Assembly (NCBI GenBank): GCA_934045905.1
Contig: OW203768.1
Location: 19,544,770-19,608,769 of the forward strand
Direction of reading: 5' to 3'
Length of the DNA stretch: 64,000 bases
Source: Leuctra nigra
Taxonomy: Eukaryota; Arthropoda; Insecta; Plecoptera; Leuctridae
A model generated the notes under the pieces. It saw only the letters and a program-made list of their open reading frames with translations, was not told the DNA's origin and searched no databases. How positions within the stretch are numbered: the stretch's first letter is position 1; each line of letters begins with the position of its first letter. Both the position numbers and the translations under genes were made by a program. Of the stretch, positions 46,071 through 59,500 are shown piece after piece.

Positions 46071-48203
46071 GTTAGTGGAGTCAAGATGTCCTATATAATG
46101 GCAAATTAGTGCGTTTGTGATAACTTTCGTGAAAATTGGTACCCTTACTAATTCGAGTATGAGGAATCCAAAAATCAATGGCACCAACCTGAGAAATTAA
46201 TACTTTCTGCGTAATTAACATAATTAGCATAATTAATAAACATAGATAAAAAAATATATATAATTTTATAATATGGTCATTATGAGTATCCATCGAAAGC
46301 TCGTCATGTCTACAATCCATATAAATCATAAAAAGTTAAATTTGTTCATTCACATAATAATTAACCGCATAATTAATTATTTTATAAAAATCGCCATTCA
46401 ACAAAAAGCTTAAAATGACCCTCTCAGATTTTGATAAAACTTGGTAGCATTAGTCACAAGCCCAAAGTAAAACATACGTATTTTTTGGTTTGTCCAATTA
46501 TTGAGTACTTTTGGATTTCCAGGCCCTCAAATAATCAAAATTTTGGTTTCCATTCCTTCACTTGAACTGTTCTGACTTTTACGCCGTTCAAGTCAGAAGA
46601 TTCGTCTTTTTTAAATTTGGTTAAACTAATTATTGGGTACTTATTATAGTATGGTCATTTAAGGGGGGAAAAGTCAAAATTTTGGCTTCCAAAATGCCTA
46701 TTCACAAAAACGTATTTTGTGTTATTATTTGTACATTTATAGCATCCACTTACTCCTTTCTTTCACAAACTAATATTTATCTCCATATATGCGCTCCGTG
46801 CAAACCGTGCGCCGTGGACCCACATGGAGCTGGGGGGGGGGGGTCACCATTTTGTTTCTCTCGATCGTAATTTCTAGGATACAAATAATTGATATTTGGT
46901 CACCCTACAAATAACCCTGAATATTGGGAAATTCGTCCTCTCTCCTCTTAAGAAATGAGTCTGAATTAACATTGCCCCCCCCCCCCCCCAACCCCCTTCC
47001 TTAACACAGAAAAGTGTTTTGACATTAAGTACCCATTGGCCATTGATTTGATAACAAAATTCCTTTCTTTGTACATTTAACCCATATTTCATCATAATGC
47101 ATTGACAATTAAGCTGGGTTCCCATACTTCGCTTTCGTTTCGCATTCGGTTCGCTTTCGCAAAATGGCTACCTTTTAACACAGAAAATCGTCCATGTTTA
47201 ATTTCGTCTCTGAAATGCAAAAATGTTGGACCAACTTCAACTTCGACGAAACCGAAACGCGCGAAATCCGGAAGTGATGCGATATATCGAATCTCCATTT
47301 CTGGTCGACCTCGAGCTTATATTCGATATTCGATTAATAAACATATGTTTTGACGTTTCAACTTTCAAGTTTCACTTTTTCCGCATTTTCTTGCGGTTCA
47401 TGCTTATTATCTGATTATTATTTGTCATTTTGTTTTTAACTATTGACAGAATACTATTTATGTTTCGCGTATCCAAGGATACGCGAAACAGAAATTATGG
47501 AAACGACTACAAACTTCGCGATGCGAAAGCGAACCGAATGCGAAACGAAAGCGAAGTATGGGAACCCAGCTTTAGAAGAAATACGTTTTTGTGAATAGGC
47601 ATTTTGGAAGCCAAAATTTTGACTTTTTCCCCTTAAATGACCATACTATAATAAGTACCCAATAATTAGTATAACCAAATTTAAAAAAGACGAATCTTCT
47701 GACTTGAACGGCGTAAAAGTCAGAACAGTTCAAGTGAAGGAATGGAAACCAAAATTTTGATTATTTGAGGGCCTGGAAATCCAAAAGTGCTTAATAATTG
47801 GACAAACCAAAAAATACGTATGTTTTACTTTGGGCTTGTGACTAATGCTACCAAGTTTTATCAAAATCTGAGAGGGTCATTTTAAGCTTTTTGTTGAATG
47901 GCGATTTTTATAAAATAATTAATTATGCGGTTAATTATTATGTGAATGAAAAAATTTAACTTTTTATGATTTTTATGGATTGTAGACATGACGAGCTTTC
48001 GATGGATACTCATAAAGACCATATTATAAAATTAAATATATTTTTTTATCTATGTTTATTAATTATGCTAATTACGCCGAAAGTATTAATTTCTCAGGTT
48101 GGTGCCATTGATTTTTGGATTCCTCATACTCGAATTAGTAAGGGTACCAATTTTCACGAAAGGTATCACAAATGCACTAATTTTAGACATCTTTACTCCA
48201 CTA
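46071..48203. repeat. 2.1-kb palindrome with arms of about 630 bp
   Basis: Left arm 46071-46718 and right arm 47579-48203 are reverse complements with few differences. For instance, TAGTGGAGTCAAGATGTC at the left faces GACATCTTTACTCCACTA at the right, and AAAAGTCAAAATTTTGGCTT faces its complement. One small indel and scattered substitutions separate the arms. The 860-bp centre holds G/C tracts and a nested transposon (47112-47571). Possible 3-bp target GGT on both sides. The arms show no recognisable protein. Likely a foldback transposon. Confidence 0.85.
47112..47571. mobile_element. Nested element with AGCTGGGTTCCCATACTTCG ends and TTA duplication
   Basis: 460 bp. Terminal inverted repeats of about 50 bp start AGCTGGGTTCCCATACTTCG and continue with CTTTCGTTTCGCATTCGG. 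TTA occurs at 47109-47111 and 47572-47574. A 3-bp TWA duplication fits PIF/Harbinger, but no transposase is present to confirm it. It lies in the loop of the large palindrome. Confidence 0.75.
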
Positions 48204-48539
48204 GGTGGCCAATCACCTTACATCTCAATGTGGGTATAATGGAACTTAATATTAGGATATAGCATTGTTGTGATACGTGTAGGGACCGAACTAAATGTTA
48301 ACATTCATGAACCCACCACACGATGGACTACTTTTATTCTATAGAGCATTTAGTAGAACATTGTATGGTAGAACTTAGTTCTTAATTATTTATTTTTTGA
48401 TGTTTAATGAATATGTGTACAAAATATACAAGTGATCTAATTTTTGTAAAATATTGTATAAACTGTGAAGTAGGTATTTTGAAAGTGAGTTTACGAATGT
48501 GATGATAGTCCAAATTATATTTAAATGTGTTACTTTTGA

Positions 48540-48545
48540 AATAAA
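48540..48545 (+). promoter_or_regulatory. Candidate poly(A) signal
   Basis: AATAAA followed by AT-rich sequence, about 3 kb past the transporter stop codon. If used, the 3' untranslated region would contain the 2.1-kb palindrome. Confidence 0.25.
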
Positions 48546-48645
48546 ATTAATTAGAAATTACTTATTGACTTCTTAGATTATTTCCACTTTTGCTTAGCCC
48601 ATAATTTTCTTCTAATAGTGCAGGTTCAAGTGTAGAAAAAATGCT

Positions 48646-49320
48646 TTCCGCTCGATTGGAGTGCCGAAATAGATTTTTTCATAATTATCGATTGTTTACA
48701 TCATTCTTAATATTACCTGACGTGCCTTAAATTTTTTTGGTGGCCATCTTGGAAAATATGACGGAAAACGTAAATTTTACAAATTATTTAATTGTTGGTA
48801 GAAGAAAGGTTAAAAAATTATGAAATAATTCACTAAAACAAACTCAAATATGGGGACTTGAAAAAAAAATACGCCGTGAACGAATTTTATTTTTTCATTG
48901 TTGGAATTGACCAATCACGTTTCTGTGTTTTTTTGTTCTCAATTTATTATGAAATGCGTGGACTTATACTATAATATGTGGAATTAAAATTTGTAGACAA
49001 TTTCATTTTGAACAATATGCGTTTTAAAAAAATTGTTTTTTTTTTGAAAAAATTTAAATTTTTAAAAAAAAAATTGTTTACGGCGTATTATTTTTTCAAG
49101 TCACTGTATTTGAGTTATTTTTAGTGAATTATTTCATAATTTTCCAATCTTTTCTCTACAAACAATTAAATAATTTGTAAAATTTACGTTTTTCGCTCGT
49201 TTTCCGCCATATTTTCCAAGATGGCCACCAAAAAATTGAAGGCACGTCAGGTAATATTAAGAATGATGTAACAATCGATAATTATAAAAAAATCAATTTC
49301 GGCACTCCAATCGAGCGGAA
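48646..49320. repeat. 675-bp foldback element
   Basis: The left arm starts TTCCGCTCGATTGGAGTGCC; the right arm ends GGCACTCCAATCGAGCGGAA. Arms of about 230 bp share ACCTGACGTGCCTT, GGTGGCCATCTTGG, GAAATAATTCACTAAAA and the inner TACGCCGTGAAC/TTTACGGCGTA. The centre is AT-rich with poly-A/T. No coding frame and no clear target duplication. A transposon is likely. Confidence 0.8.
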
Positions 49321-50522
49321 TTACATTTGCTCCCCTACTATAACTTGGAAAGTTAAAATACATTTGAAATTTTGATAATTAGCTCACAAACTTACAAAGT
49401 AGGTATACACTGAAAATGATATATTTTTGAAAAATATTCCTACTAGTTAGGTATACCTACATTATTTTTCTATTTTTCGTATGTTGTCAAGATTCAAGAT
49501 TTTCAATTATTAAAAATCTTTCAATTTTCAATTTTTTTTGAATATTTTTCAAAAATATATCAATGACAAATGACACAGAATATAAATATAATAAACACTA
49601 AACAGTAAAGATATCTCGATTAAGAGAAAATTAATAATAACTGATCTCTTAATTACATTTATAACAAAAATGTATTATTAAAATAATGATATTACGTTTG
49701 TAAACATATTTCCTCAGTCGGATACATAGGCAACCCGTCACACATCTATAACAATATGCTGCCTACGCATCAAGGCGTCATTCAATTGACTTAACAACGT
49801 CTAGCCAAAATGAATAACATCATCTTTGATGTATTTCCAGAGTCTTATGGTCTGACAGAAATAACTATCTCCTCTACAATATACCAATCTTGAAAGAAAT
49901 ACACCAGAGAACCCCGATCGTCTCACGGCGAAAGAGCACAGGCGAATAGGTGTCTTGGAAATGAAGTGAGATTTTAGGTTGGATTTACGCCAACCCCAGC
50001 CAGAGACAAGCGAAGTGAGAAAACCCGGGCTAGTTGCTAAGAAACGTGGTCGAAATATCATGCTATGCCATCTTGAACTATACATAAAGCCGCACGTAAC
50101 GGAAAATATGAAGTTAACAAAAAGTTCGAATTTCGTTCGAAATATTTTGAAATAAACGTTCGAAAATGTATTATTATTTTGAAATTTTGCCGTAACGTTT
50201 TTTTAGAATATGTTAACTATATAAAAGTATTATTATTAAGTTTTCTCACATCTTGTTTTTGTGTTTTTGATTCGGTAAAATCGTGCTGCCTACTTATGTA
50301 TCTTTGTGATTCGGTCCGGTGTGTCAGTGGCATTTACTGTTGAGTGTTGTTGATAAAAATAGAGTGAATACCTACCTACGTCGTTAGGTACTTGATCCAG
50401 ATAATTTAGCTGGTGAACTTTACAGAAACAATTTTCACAAAGCTTACGGATTAAGTGCGTGCATCGTGTGCGCCGTTAAGGGCGATAAGTGACAGTGTTG
50501 TGCAGTGAAAAACAAAGGCGTC

Positions 50523-53500
50523 ATGACCTCCATATCTTCAAGGAGAGCCCTCGGGGGTAGCATCCACAGAGTGAGGGAGTTTGAATTGGAAAAGGTAATT
50601 AATCATAACTAGAAAACGCTCTGTGTAACGCGCGCGTTGATGAGCGATCGAGCCTTCCGATTTGAATTTGATATGCGTTTGCAAGTATCAGCTGCTCTAC
50701 AGGTCTTGGAACTGAAGCATCAAGAAGGCAGGGATGAAAATTTAGTGTAAATTTTTCAAATATTTCAAGATAACTGCAATAACTTTTGGAAATAACAACA
50801 GATTAGTCTTCAAATTGGCAAAAATACCTAAAATGTTGGTCCCAATGACCATGCGAAGTTTTAAGTCGATCGGTTCTAGTTTAAATTTCAAAAATCACAG
50901 GAAAGATGGTTTAAAATTTTAATTAATGGGGGGATTTGGCTGAAACTTTTTATGATGGGGGATAATGTTGGTTGCAATAACTTTGCAAAATTTCAAAATG
51001 ATCGTACCAACCAACCAATCGAAAGATATTTTTATTTTTTATTGAACCAATCACAATACGATCCCAGAGACCGCTTAGATTACGTTACAGCATGAATTAA
51101 TAGTTACAGTATGGGTGCAAAATTTCAGATCGATTTGTTGTGCGGTTTGACCTGGGCAGTGCAGGCAAATAAAGAGAAAGTGCCATAAGAGTACCGTGGT
51201 GACGCTCGTATGTGACTTTCATGTAGGAAAAGTGAAAATGAATCCTGTCCGATTATAAATTTTCAGCCCATTTGGTCCAGAATTTCAGGAGTGTATACAT
51301 TTTCAGCTTATTTTTAAATATTCTCTAATCGCTATTCAGAAAGTATTTTGCACCGCACCTTGAACAAAATATACATGATGTTGGTACAGAAGATTCTGCA
51401 CAAAATCCGTCGTTGACAAAATCTATGTATCCTACTACACGTGACAATTTTACTTTTGCAACATTAGTTTATTATTTTATTGCACTCTACTGAAGAGAAT
51501 AATAGCGGCACTCTGTAACTCACATGGTTCTAAGAAAGGCTGCGAAGATTTCCAACTCGATCTAAGATGATGCTGACTCAATTCTGGACAACTCATAATA
51601 GGAATCTTCTTCTGAAAGCTAGGTGGAATACTCTAGTTCTATTTATATGGACATTTTGTTTTACATGCAAAATAGCTTATTTGAAAAGATAATACCTATG
51701 TAAATGGTACCTTTTGTTTATTTAGCTGCTGATCTGTCAAAGGTTATAAATGTGTTATTCAAGAGCTAGCTAATGATATTACTTGTTGACAAAGATGTGA
51801 AGAGATTTGTTACAGTAAATGATCCTGTATAGTGCATTGCATTGCACTATTGTGCATCGATGCACATTAATGTTTTGTAATTATTTATAGACCTTGGAAA
51901 ACAGCTGCAGAGAATGTTTTTGATCAAGGTGCGGAGCATAAAACTTTTTCGTCAGATTTTAATTTAAACAAATATCTATTTCTAAACTAGGAAAACGCTC
52001 AGTGTAACGCGTTGATGAGCGAGCACAGATACACGATACGACACAATAGGTACGATTTTCTTTGCAACCTTCCAATCTCCATAAACACTGGATGAATAAC
52101 AGATCCTTTGTGTTGTGACTTACGTCGTACCTAAACCTACTTTTCCAGAAATCTCTTTTACAACTCATACTAAACGCTTAAAATGGCAATAAATACTTGA
52201 CTGAATGGGCTTAAAATGTGTTGATAGATATAGATATTATGGTTTATGGTGCTCAACATCGTGGTAAAAATGTGTAGGTAAAATGTTTAGATTATAAGTT
52301 TAGATTATGCTGCTCTCCATGCAAATTTTCGACCAATCAGAAGATATTATTTAAACATAAACCAATTGAAGGATTTGGCTGAAACTTTGTAGGATTTGAG
52401 ACAATATAGGTCGCAATGAATCGACAAAATTTCAATTGGTCAAATTAACCAATCGGAAGAGATTTTTTTTTTAAATTTGAACCAATCAGCGGATTTCAAA
52501 AAAATTAGGATCAGCAAGGCCCAGAGATGGTCCGTACATGCGTGAAAAATTTCAGCTCGATCGAAGAAAAACTGTGACCTGTATGCCGACCGGAGTAACA
52601 GAAAAAGTCACAAAAAAACAGAGGTCCGTGCCAAAAGAGCCAAAAGGCTTAAAAGCTTAAAGGCTCAATAAGCTTAAAAGCTTTTGACCGATTTTCTGAT
52701 AATTTGCAAGCAAAAGATAATGAATATCTTAAAATACAACATGCTCATCAGTCATCTGTTCCATTTCGATTACTAAACTACATTTTTACTGTAAATAATG
52801 AATTTCCTTGGAAGATAAAATTAGGAAATGTCTTATGAATTAATTAATTCTCCTGGTACACTTCAATGCATGTAAACAACACATGTGACCTTTTAGTCAT
52901 GTTATAGCTAATACAAACTGATGAACGAATTGCTAATTGATTATTTTACATTGACAACAACAACGATACTTCTCTCTCACAAGTTCTTTTACTTGGATCT
53001 TTGAAGGTTGTGTAAACTTTGGAACCATCTTGTCCACAGATCAGTGGTGATCTTTGAGAATGACCTTCCGATCAACATTATTGGTCAAAGAACAGTAATA
53101 AATTAAATATACCTACTCATAAAATCTCTAATAAAACATGTCCTCCTCTTGTAACCGGAGATTTCTACGTATTTGAAATTGTTCTTGGGTGGGGATGCAA
53201 TCAATGGCAGATCTGTTGTTAACCGTTGCTAATAAATGCAGAGTGTTGGAACTTGAATATTTTCAAAAAATAAACTTGAAAATTTTCAAGACCTGTTGAA
53301 AATTTTCGTGAAATACTCATTTACAGAGGACCTTTCAGCATATTTTCAATTGTTTTACTTTGTAAAGTATTAATGGAGGTGTGTTATACATTATTATGCG
53401 TGATAGAAATACGTATAAAATTAATATCGGTGCACCTACCAGAAGAAAATTACCTTCCTCAGGATTCAAAACATTGAAAATTTTCATGAAAATGTATACA

Positions 53501-56500
53501 AAATAATCATGAAAAATCCCAACACTTAGCAGAACAATCTATTTTTAAAAAATGCATACGAGTATAATTTTTCCTATACTAAATTCAACTTGATACAAAC
53601 AATTACACCACACTTCAAACCATAAACTATAATAAATAAAACAGAGAAATTGTTACATTATAACTCTTTGCTAAATCGGTGTTTTTTTTTATGTAGATAC
53701 TAGATACTGTTGTTAACTTCAATTAAATTCACAGATGTACCTGCCACTATCTTGAAATGAACGTTGTAATGCACTCTGCTTTCAACGAAGATTATTCGAT
53801 GTGGGCTTGTATCAAGTATTATTTATTTTATGTATTTATATAATTGATAAGAATAAATTTAAAACATATCATATACGGCATACGGGTGCCTTTCGCCGGC
53901 AATATGTCAACACTTTGGCCGTCGGCATGTCGCGGGGAGGGGGGTGGGGAGTGGGAGTGAAGGGGTATATGGGGTGATCAAAAAGTTCCAGGACTGTATG
54001 AATTGAATATCATAATGACGTTATCATAAACAGTAATGACGTTTCAAAAAAAATTCATCGTCATTTTGCCATCTCAAGAAGTTGCTGACAAACCAAAGCT
54101 CAGTGTTTTTTTTTTCTTCGGTCAAAAGTCTCGGAACACTCTTTCAGCTAATCATCTCATCTGCAACTTTTCAGTTAAAAATTTGTTGACATGGTTAGTC
54201 AGGAACTTCTTGCATGGCAAAGCAAATGACAATGAAAACTTTTTGAAACGTGTCATTACCGGAGAAGAGACGTCACCAAAATCCCCAAAACTGAAGAGAC
54301 CCTCTGAAGAGACCTTCTTTTTTATCAATTTCGCAAAGTATCGAAAATTCGCCAAACACAAAAATCTTGTTCAACGATAACAGCTGTAAATTCACAATAA
54401 AGAAGGTTATCGGGAATCTGAAAAAACAATTGTGCTCAGGAAGAGTCGTGCTAAACAATGCTGCCAACCGCACCGTTCCCCTACGCTCCATTCCCGCGCA
54501 ATTCATACCGTCCTGGAACTTTTTGATCAGCCCTTACTTTGCCCCTTTGGATATCAGTTTTAAAAAACTTATATTAGCTCTTTGTACTGAATTTCAGAAA
54601 ACATTACACCACACTTCAAACCATAAACTATAATGAATAAAACAGAGAAATTGTGACATTATAATTCCCTAATTTCACTTCATGTAAATTGGTAACACTA
54701 ACATCATATCATAGCCCCAATTTTACGTGATCCGACCACTTTTTCAGCGAGTGGATTGAGCGCGTCTCCACTTGAAACTTATGGCTCAAAACTCTGTGTT
54801 TTATTTGTATTTTTTGTTTGTTCTTTCTTTCTTCATTACAGGTCAAACGAAAGAACTTATCAGTCTAATTTTGTCCACAAAATATTCATTGTACTATCCA
54901 GATGGGCGATCTATTCATTTCTAGCAAGATCGGTCCATTTATTTCACCAGAAAATCTGATAATGGATAACAAAGTTTCTAAAAGACCAGAAAGGACTTCA
55001 GTTCGAAGTGTTGCCGTTTCGGTGTTCTAAACTGGGTGTTCTACTGGGCGTTTCCTATAGTTTCTCGAAAAGTTTCCTCGTTTATATCTCATCGTATCTC
55101 ATTTTACTTGTTACAAATATAAAAATGTCCAGATTAGACCCCCCCCTCCCCCACACTCAAGAAACCAACAGGTCGTGTTTTAGGCAGCAATCTCCCCCAT
55201 TCATTGCGTCACCGCTTCAGCATTTTACCGCACTGAAAGCTGAAACGTGGTTTCACTGATTGTCCCTAAAACGCAAACAGAGACAGTAACTGGGTTTCCT
55301 TTCATTGGAAATGAGGCTGCAAGTGTAAGCATTTTTATATTTTCATTTTTTTTAATCTCGATATTAAAGCCAGTCCAAAAATCTGAGTTGTGGCGTTGAC
55401 CTTGAAAGTACAGGATCAATATAATACGTTTATGACCAGAAATCAAAATATCATAAATCAAAATTCATAATAACAATCCATTTAAAGAAATTTTACAGCT
55501 TCGTAATTCAAGCTCCAAATACATTATTTTCTTATTCAATTAAATTGTTTCCAAAGTATTTATTATTTGTATTATTTTCCTGTATACTTACTCAAAGGAA
55601 ACCAATGGAAACAGAAACCAAATTCTCACTCTAAAAAAATGAGAGGGGCAAAATTAGTTAGTGAAAATCTAAAGACTTGAATTATGTCCAAACTAATGAA
55701 CTGAGAAGAAAATCTAATTATCCACTGTTTTATTCACTACAAATCCAAAGTACAAAGAAAGGTATTCCCTTCCAAACCGTGGATTGAAAACTTATGCGAC
55801 TGGCTGTTAGTGTTGGAATGACAACTGGTTTTCTTGTTTTTTTTTCTCCTATCTATTCGAAGTGAAGAGCCGAGAGAGACTGTTTTCCTTTGAACTAATG
55901 TATATCAAGTTAAGTTCGAGGAAATCTGACATCTTTGGCCTAACTTAAAGCTGCATGCCGCACAATGGCCGCCCAGGAGGTCTCAATAATTGCTCCTATA
56001 AATCCAGGGTAATTGCATTGCAGCCGAGTTTCGTCTGAAAATGCGAGCTTTTGGCAGACATTTTGCATTGTTTGTGACGTCGTCTATTCGATATAAACAA
56101 TTGGCAAGCCAAGGATAAAAGCCGCGACTCGTGCCAATTCATGAGAACAACACCGAATTATGCGAGTTTTTATGTTCTTCAATTCAACATCATGCGTAGG
56201 CTAGATCATATTGTAAGTCGTCACCACGGTACTTTCAGTTTTACGCCACTTTCTCTGTATTATTTCGTTTGCTTTTGTTTTTGCCTGCACTGCCCAGGTC
56301 CACCGTTCAACCAATTGACCTGAAGTTTTGCACACACACTAATGTCATAAGCAGTCACGTGTATAGTTTTTGTACAAAATCATTTGATTGGTTAAAAATT
56401 GAAACTGGTATCATTTGACCGATCAGCTCCAAATTTTACATTATCAGATAAATTGGTCAAGAATTTCGAGTGTATTGATCTTTCTGTTAAGGTAGCACAA

Positions 56501-59500
56501 CTGATATCTCACATCTTCCATATTAGCCTATTTTTGGCAGAGGTATCAATTAATCACTATTTACACGATACTGTGAAATATGAACAACTTCTCGTGTCTA
56601 GATTTTGTGATATTGTAGTTATAAATTCCTATTTTTAACATGTAGTCATATGGGGGCCATTAAAATCATGACGATTTCCATGCTATTTTTGAGTTTTGAA
56701 TTTTACTGAGTTCAAAGTTTTTCTTTCAAAAAACTGATTTTTAGATAGATAGTTGGACATTCTATTAGGAAAAAAATTGAAAACAATACCAACGTGTGCT
56801 TTTTTAAAAGTTATCAACCAAAAACTAAATGATTTCCCTATACCTCCTGTGTTACAGTTTTGTTCATTCTCGGAAGGCAATAAATTGAAACCTCGCTATA
56901 CGACAGGGGTTGCAAGTTAAATTACATTTTATGATTCATTTATACTAAAATGTAGGAAAACGTTTTCTGAACTTGTAATTTCAAGATTTTTTTGTATGTA
57001 TATCATTGATGGTACTAGGTACCTTAATCCAAATTTCAAAAGAAATATCACTGCACCTCTAAGGGCCAGTCTTTCAATACTCTGTTAAATAAGTTAACAC
57101 TTAGTGATCATTCAAGGAACGTAATTGGTTGTTGCCATGACAATACAGTCCTAAAAACTAACCCTAACTCATTTGATTGTAATTGTCTTCCATAGATATT
57201 TCCATATTACGAAGTTTTCCAAATTAACTTAAAAACTGCTTTGATTTGACTTCAATTGATTTATTTTTATTTTTATTTGATTTCTACAACCGTTTTCAAT
57301 ATTTTCCTTTTTATGGACCAATTGTGTCGTTAACAAGATAGTATGCTCACTGATCATTGTACCTCAGAGTAGACTGTTTAGAACAAGTAGAATTGCCAAA
57401 GCTTGAGCCAAATAATGATAATTTTAGTGTCATCATGTGTCATGAATGTGCATTTTGACAAATGCTTTAATTTTCCATGTCATCATGATTATCTCACCGA
57501 TTTCACTCTCTATGCATAGAGCATAGAACATCTTGGACAATTTTGAAGCTTATTTTCGCACCTTGATTGTCTGCAAATTACTGGGTTTGTTTTCACTCCA
57601 GATTATCAGTACCTATAAATGCTCAGCTTGTAAGAAACATGCCTGGAACAATGAGTCGGTAGCAATGAGCGGAGCAAGATTGCTCAGACATTAATGCTCT
57701 GAACGAACTCCGGATGTCCCGGGTTCGATTTAAGCGGCTCTATAAAGTAGTATTCGTGGTTTCCCTCAGATGAGAGGCATATCCTAGGTGTTTGTGTTTC
57801 GCTTCTTTTCGAAAAGGCATGACCGCCTCATTCCCATCATTCATCATCAGTACACTCTTCATCATCATATCCTTATCATAAGCTAGCGCCCCCCCCCACT
57901 AAAAATAATAAAATGTGGTCATAATAGTGTCAAAAATACAAAAAATAAATCCTGCAGGGCAAACTGGGTTTCCTCAAATCCCTGGATTCAAGTACTTGCT
58001 TGATCAAAACACATTTTTTTGAATAAAATACCACAAAAACAATATGCCACCTTCCAAAAACATTTTTTTTCATGAATCGTTGTGTTTTTTTCCTAAAATT
58101 TCCTTTTTGATATGCCTCAAAGTTGCTCCAATATAAATAACGACCCATTTCCTTTCAAGAATTTTCTTTAAAAAAAAAATGTAGATCGAAATTATTGGCT
58201 GCTCGAAATTTATTACTGAATAGATATTAGTTATTGACCATAAATACAGTAAGAACGTATCTAACAAAATATTATTTGCAATTATTTTACAATTAATCAC
58301 AATTTTTCTTAATTCAGAGATCCCCCCTACTCCCCCTAATAATTTATCCTGCGGACGATCATTCATTCGTAGCCGATAATTAAAATAAAACGGGAGTTAA
58401 GTTTCCATTATTAATAAATCTGTGGATAAGAATGATGTTCTATTAATATCCTTCTCTGCCCTTGCTCTAATGTTCATTGTCATTTATTGCTCCATCATTA
58501 ATTGAGCTCTTATTGCTCAACTAAAGTAAGTCCGTTACCTTCAAGATGACGTAACAGAATCAATGATCATCAGAAGATTAAAATCAATTCCCAAGGGGAC
58601 TTCAACGTCCAAGAAGTATCAATCGAAAACATTTGACAGTCGCGTGATATATGTCATTGAACTCCAGTCGTGAATTATAAATAGGAACATATTTTATTAT
58701 GAGGCAACGGAAGGGAAATAGAATTGAATTTCAAATTACCACTCAAAAATATGGTTTTAAATCAGAGCTTTACCGTCGCGTTGGAAAGCAGATGCTAATG
58801 ATTTGTAGCTGATCATGGTGCATAAAACTTTCCAAAATCAAATTTGACAAACATTTCAAAACATGCTTAAAATACCAATAAATCTAATATTTAAACGAAA
58901 TGACGGAAAATGTGTAAAATCTGACAATATCTGTTTTCTTCGCAATGACCATATAAATTTCATCATGATAGCAAATAGGTTCATTTTCACCGAACCAGCA
59001 CACTGGCAATTAGTCTAGACGTATGCGAGAAACAGTGGGTATCGCAAATTTCCTCATACGCTTAAACAAAGACGTTTAAAAGATCCAAGTGTTGACATAG
59101 TTTGGATGAGGCGCGTAGGAAGAGGTAGGGGTGAGGATGGGAAGATCACCCCCCCCCCCTCCCCACCGCTCGAGCAGGCTGACCCCCCATTCACCATAAA
59201 AAAATTAAGTATAGTGTCCAAGAATCACTTTAAAAAAATTTAAATTCTAAAAAAACGCCCTGCGGGACAAAAATAGTAAGTTATTTGTTGTAATTTGAGC
59301 ATCCCAGAAACGATTTTAACATGTTTATATTCGAAAAAGTGCCATGCGAGGCAACCATTAGAGTTTTTTTGCTTCAATTTGTGCATTTTAAAGCCCCAGA
59401 ATTACTTTTAACTGGTTTAAATTTAAAAAGACGCCCTGCGGGGCTAAAGCTAGGAGACGACCCCCCATCCCATCCCCCCACCCCACCCCATGATGAAAGT

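Noticed and set aside
46081..48262. Related 80-98 codon frames in both arms of the large palindrome
   Set aside because: Same DNA read from the two arms; low complexity, with no domain and no start context.
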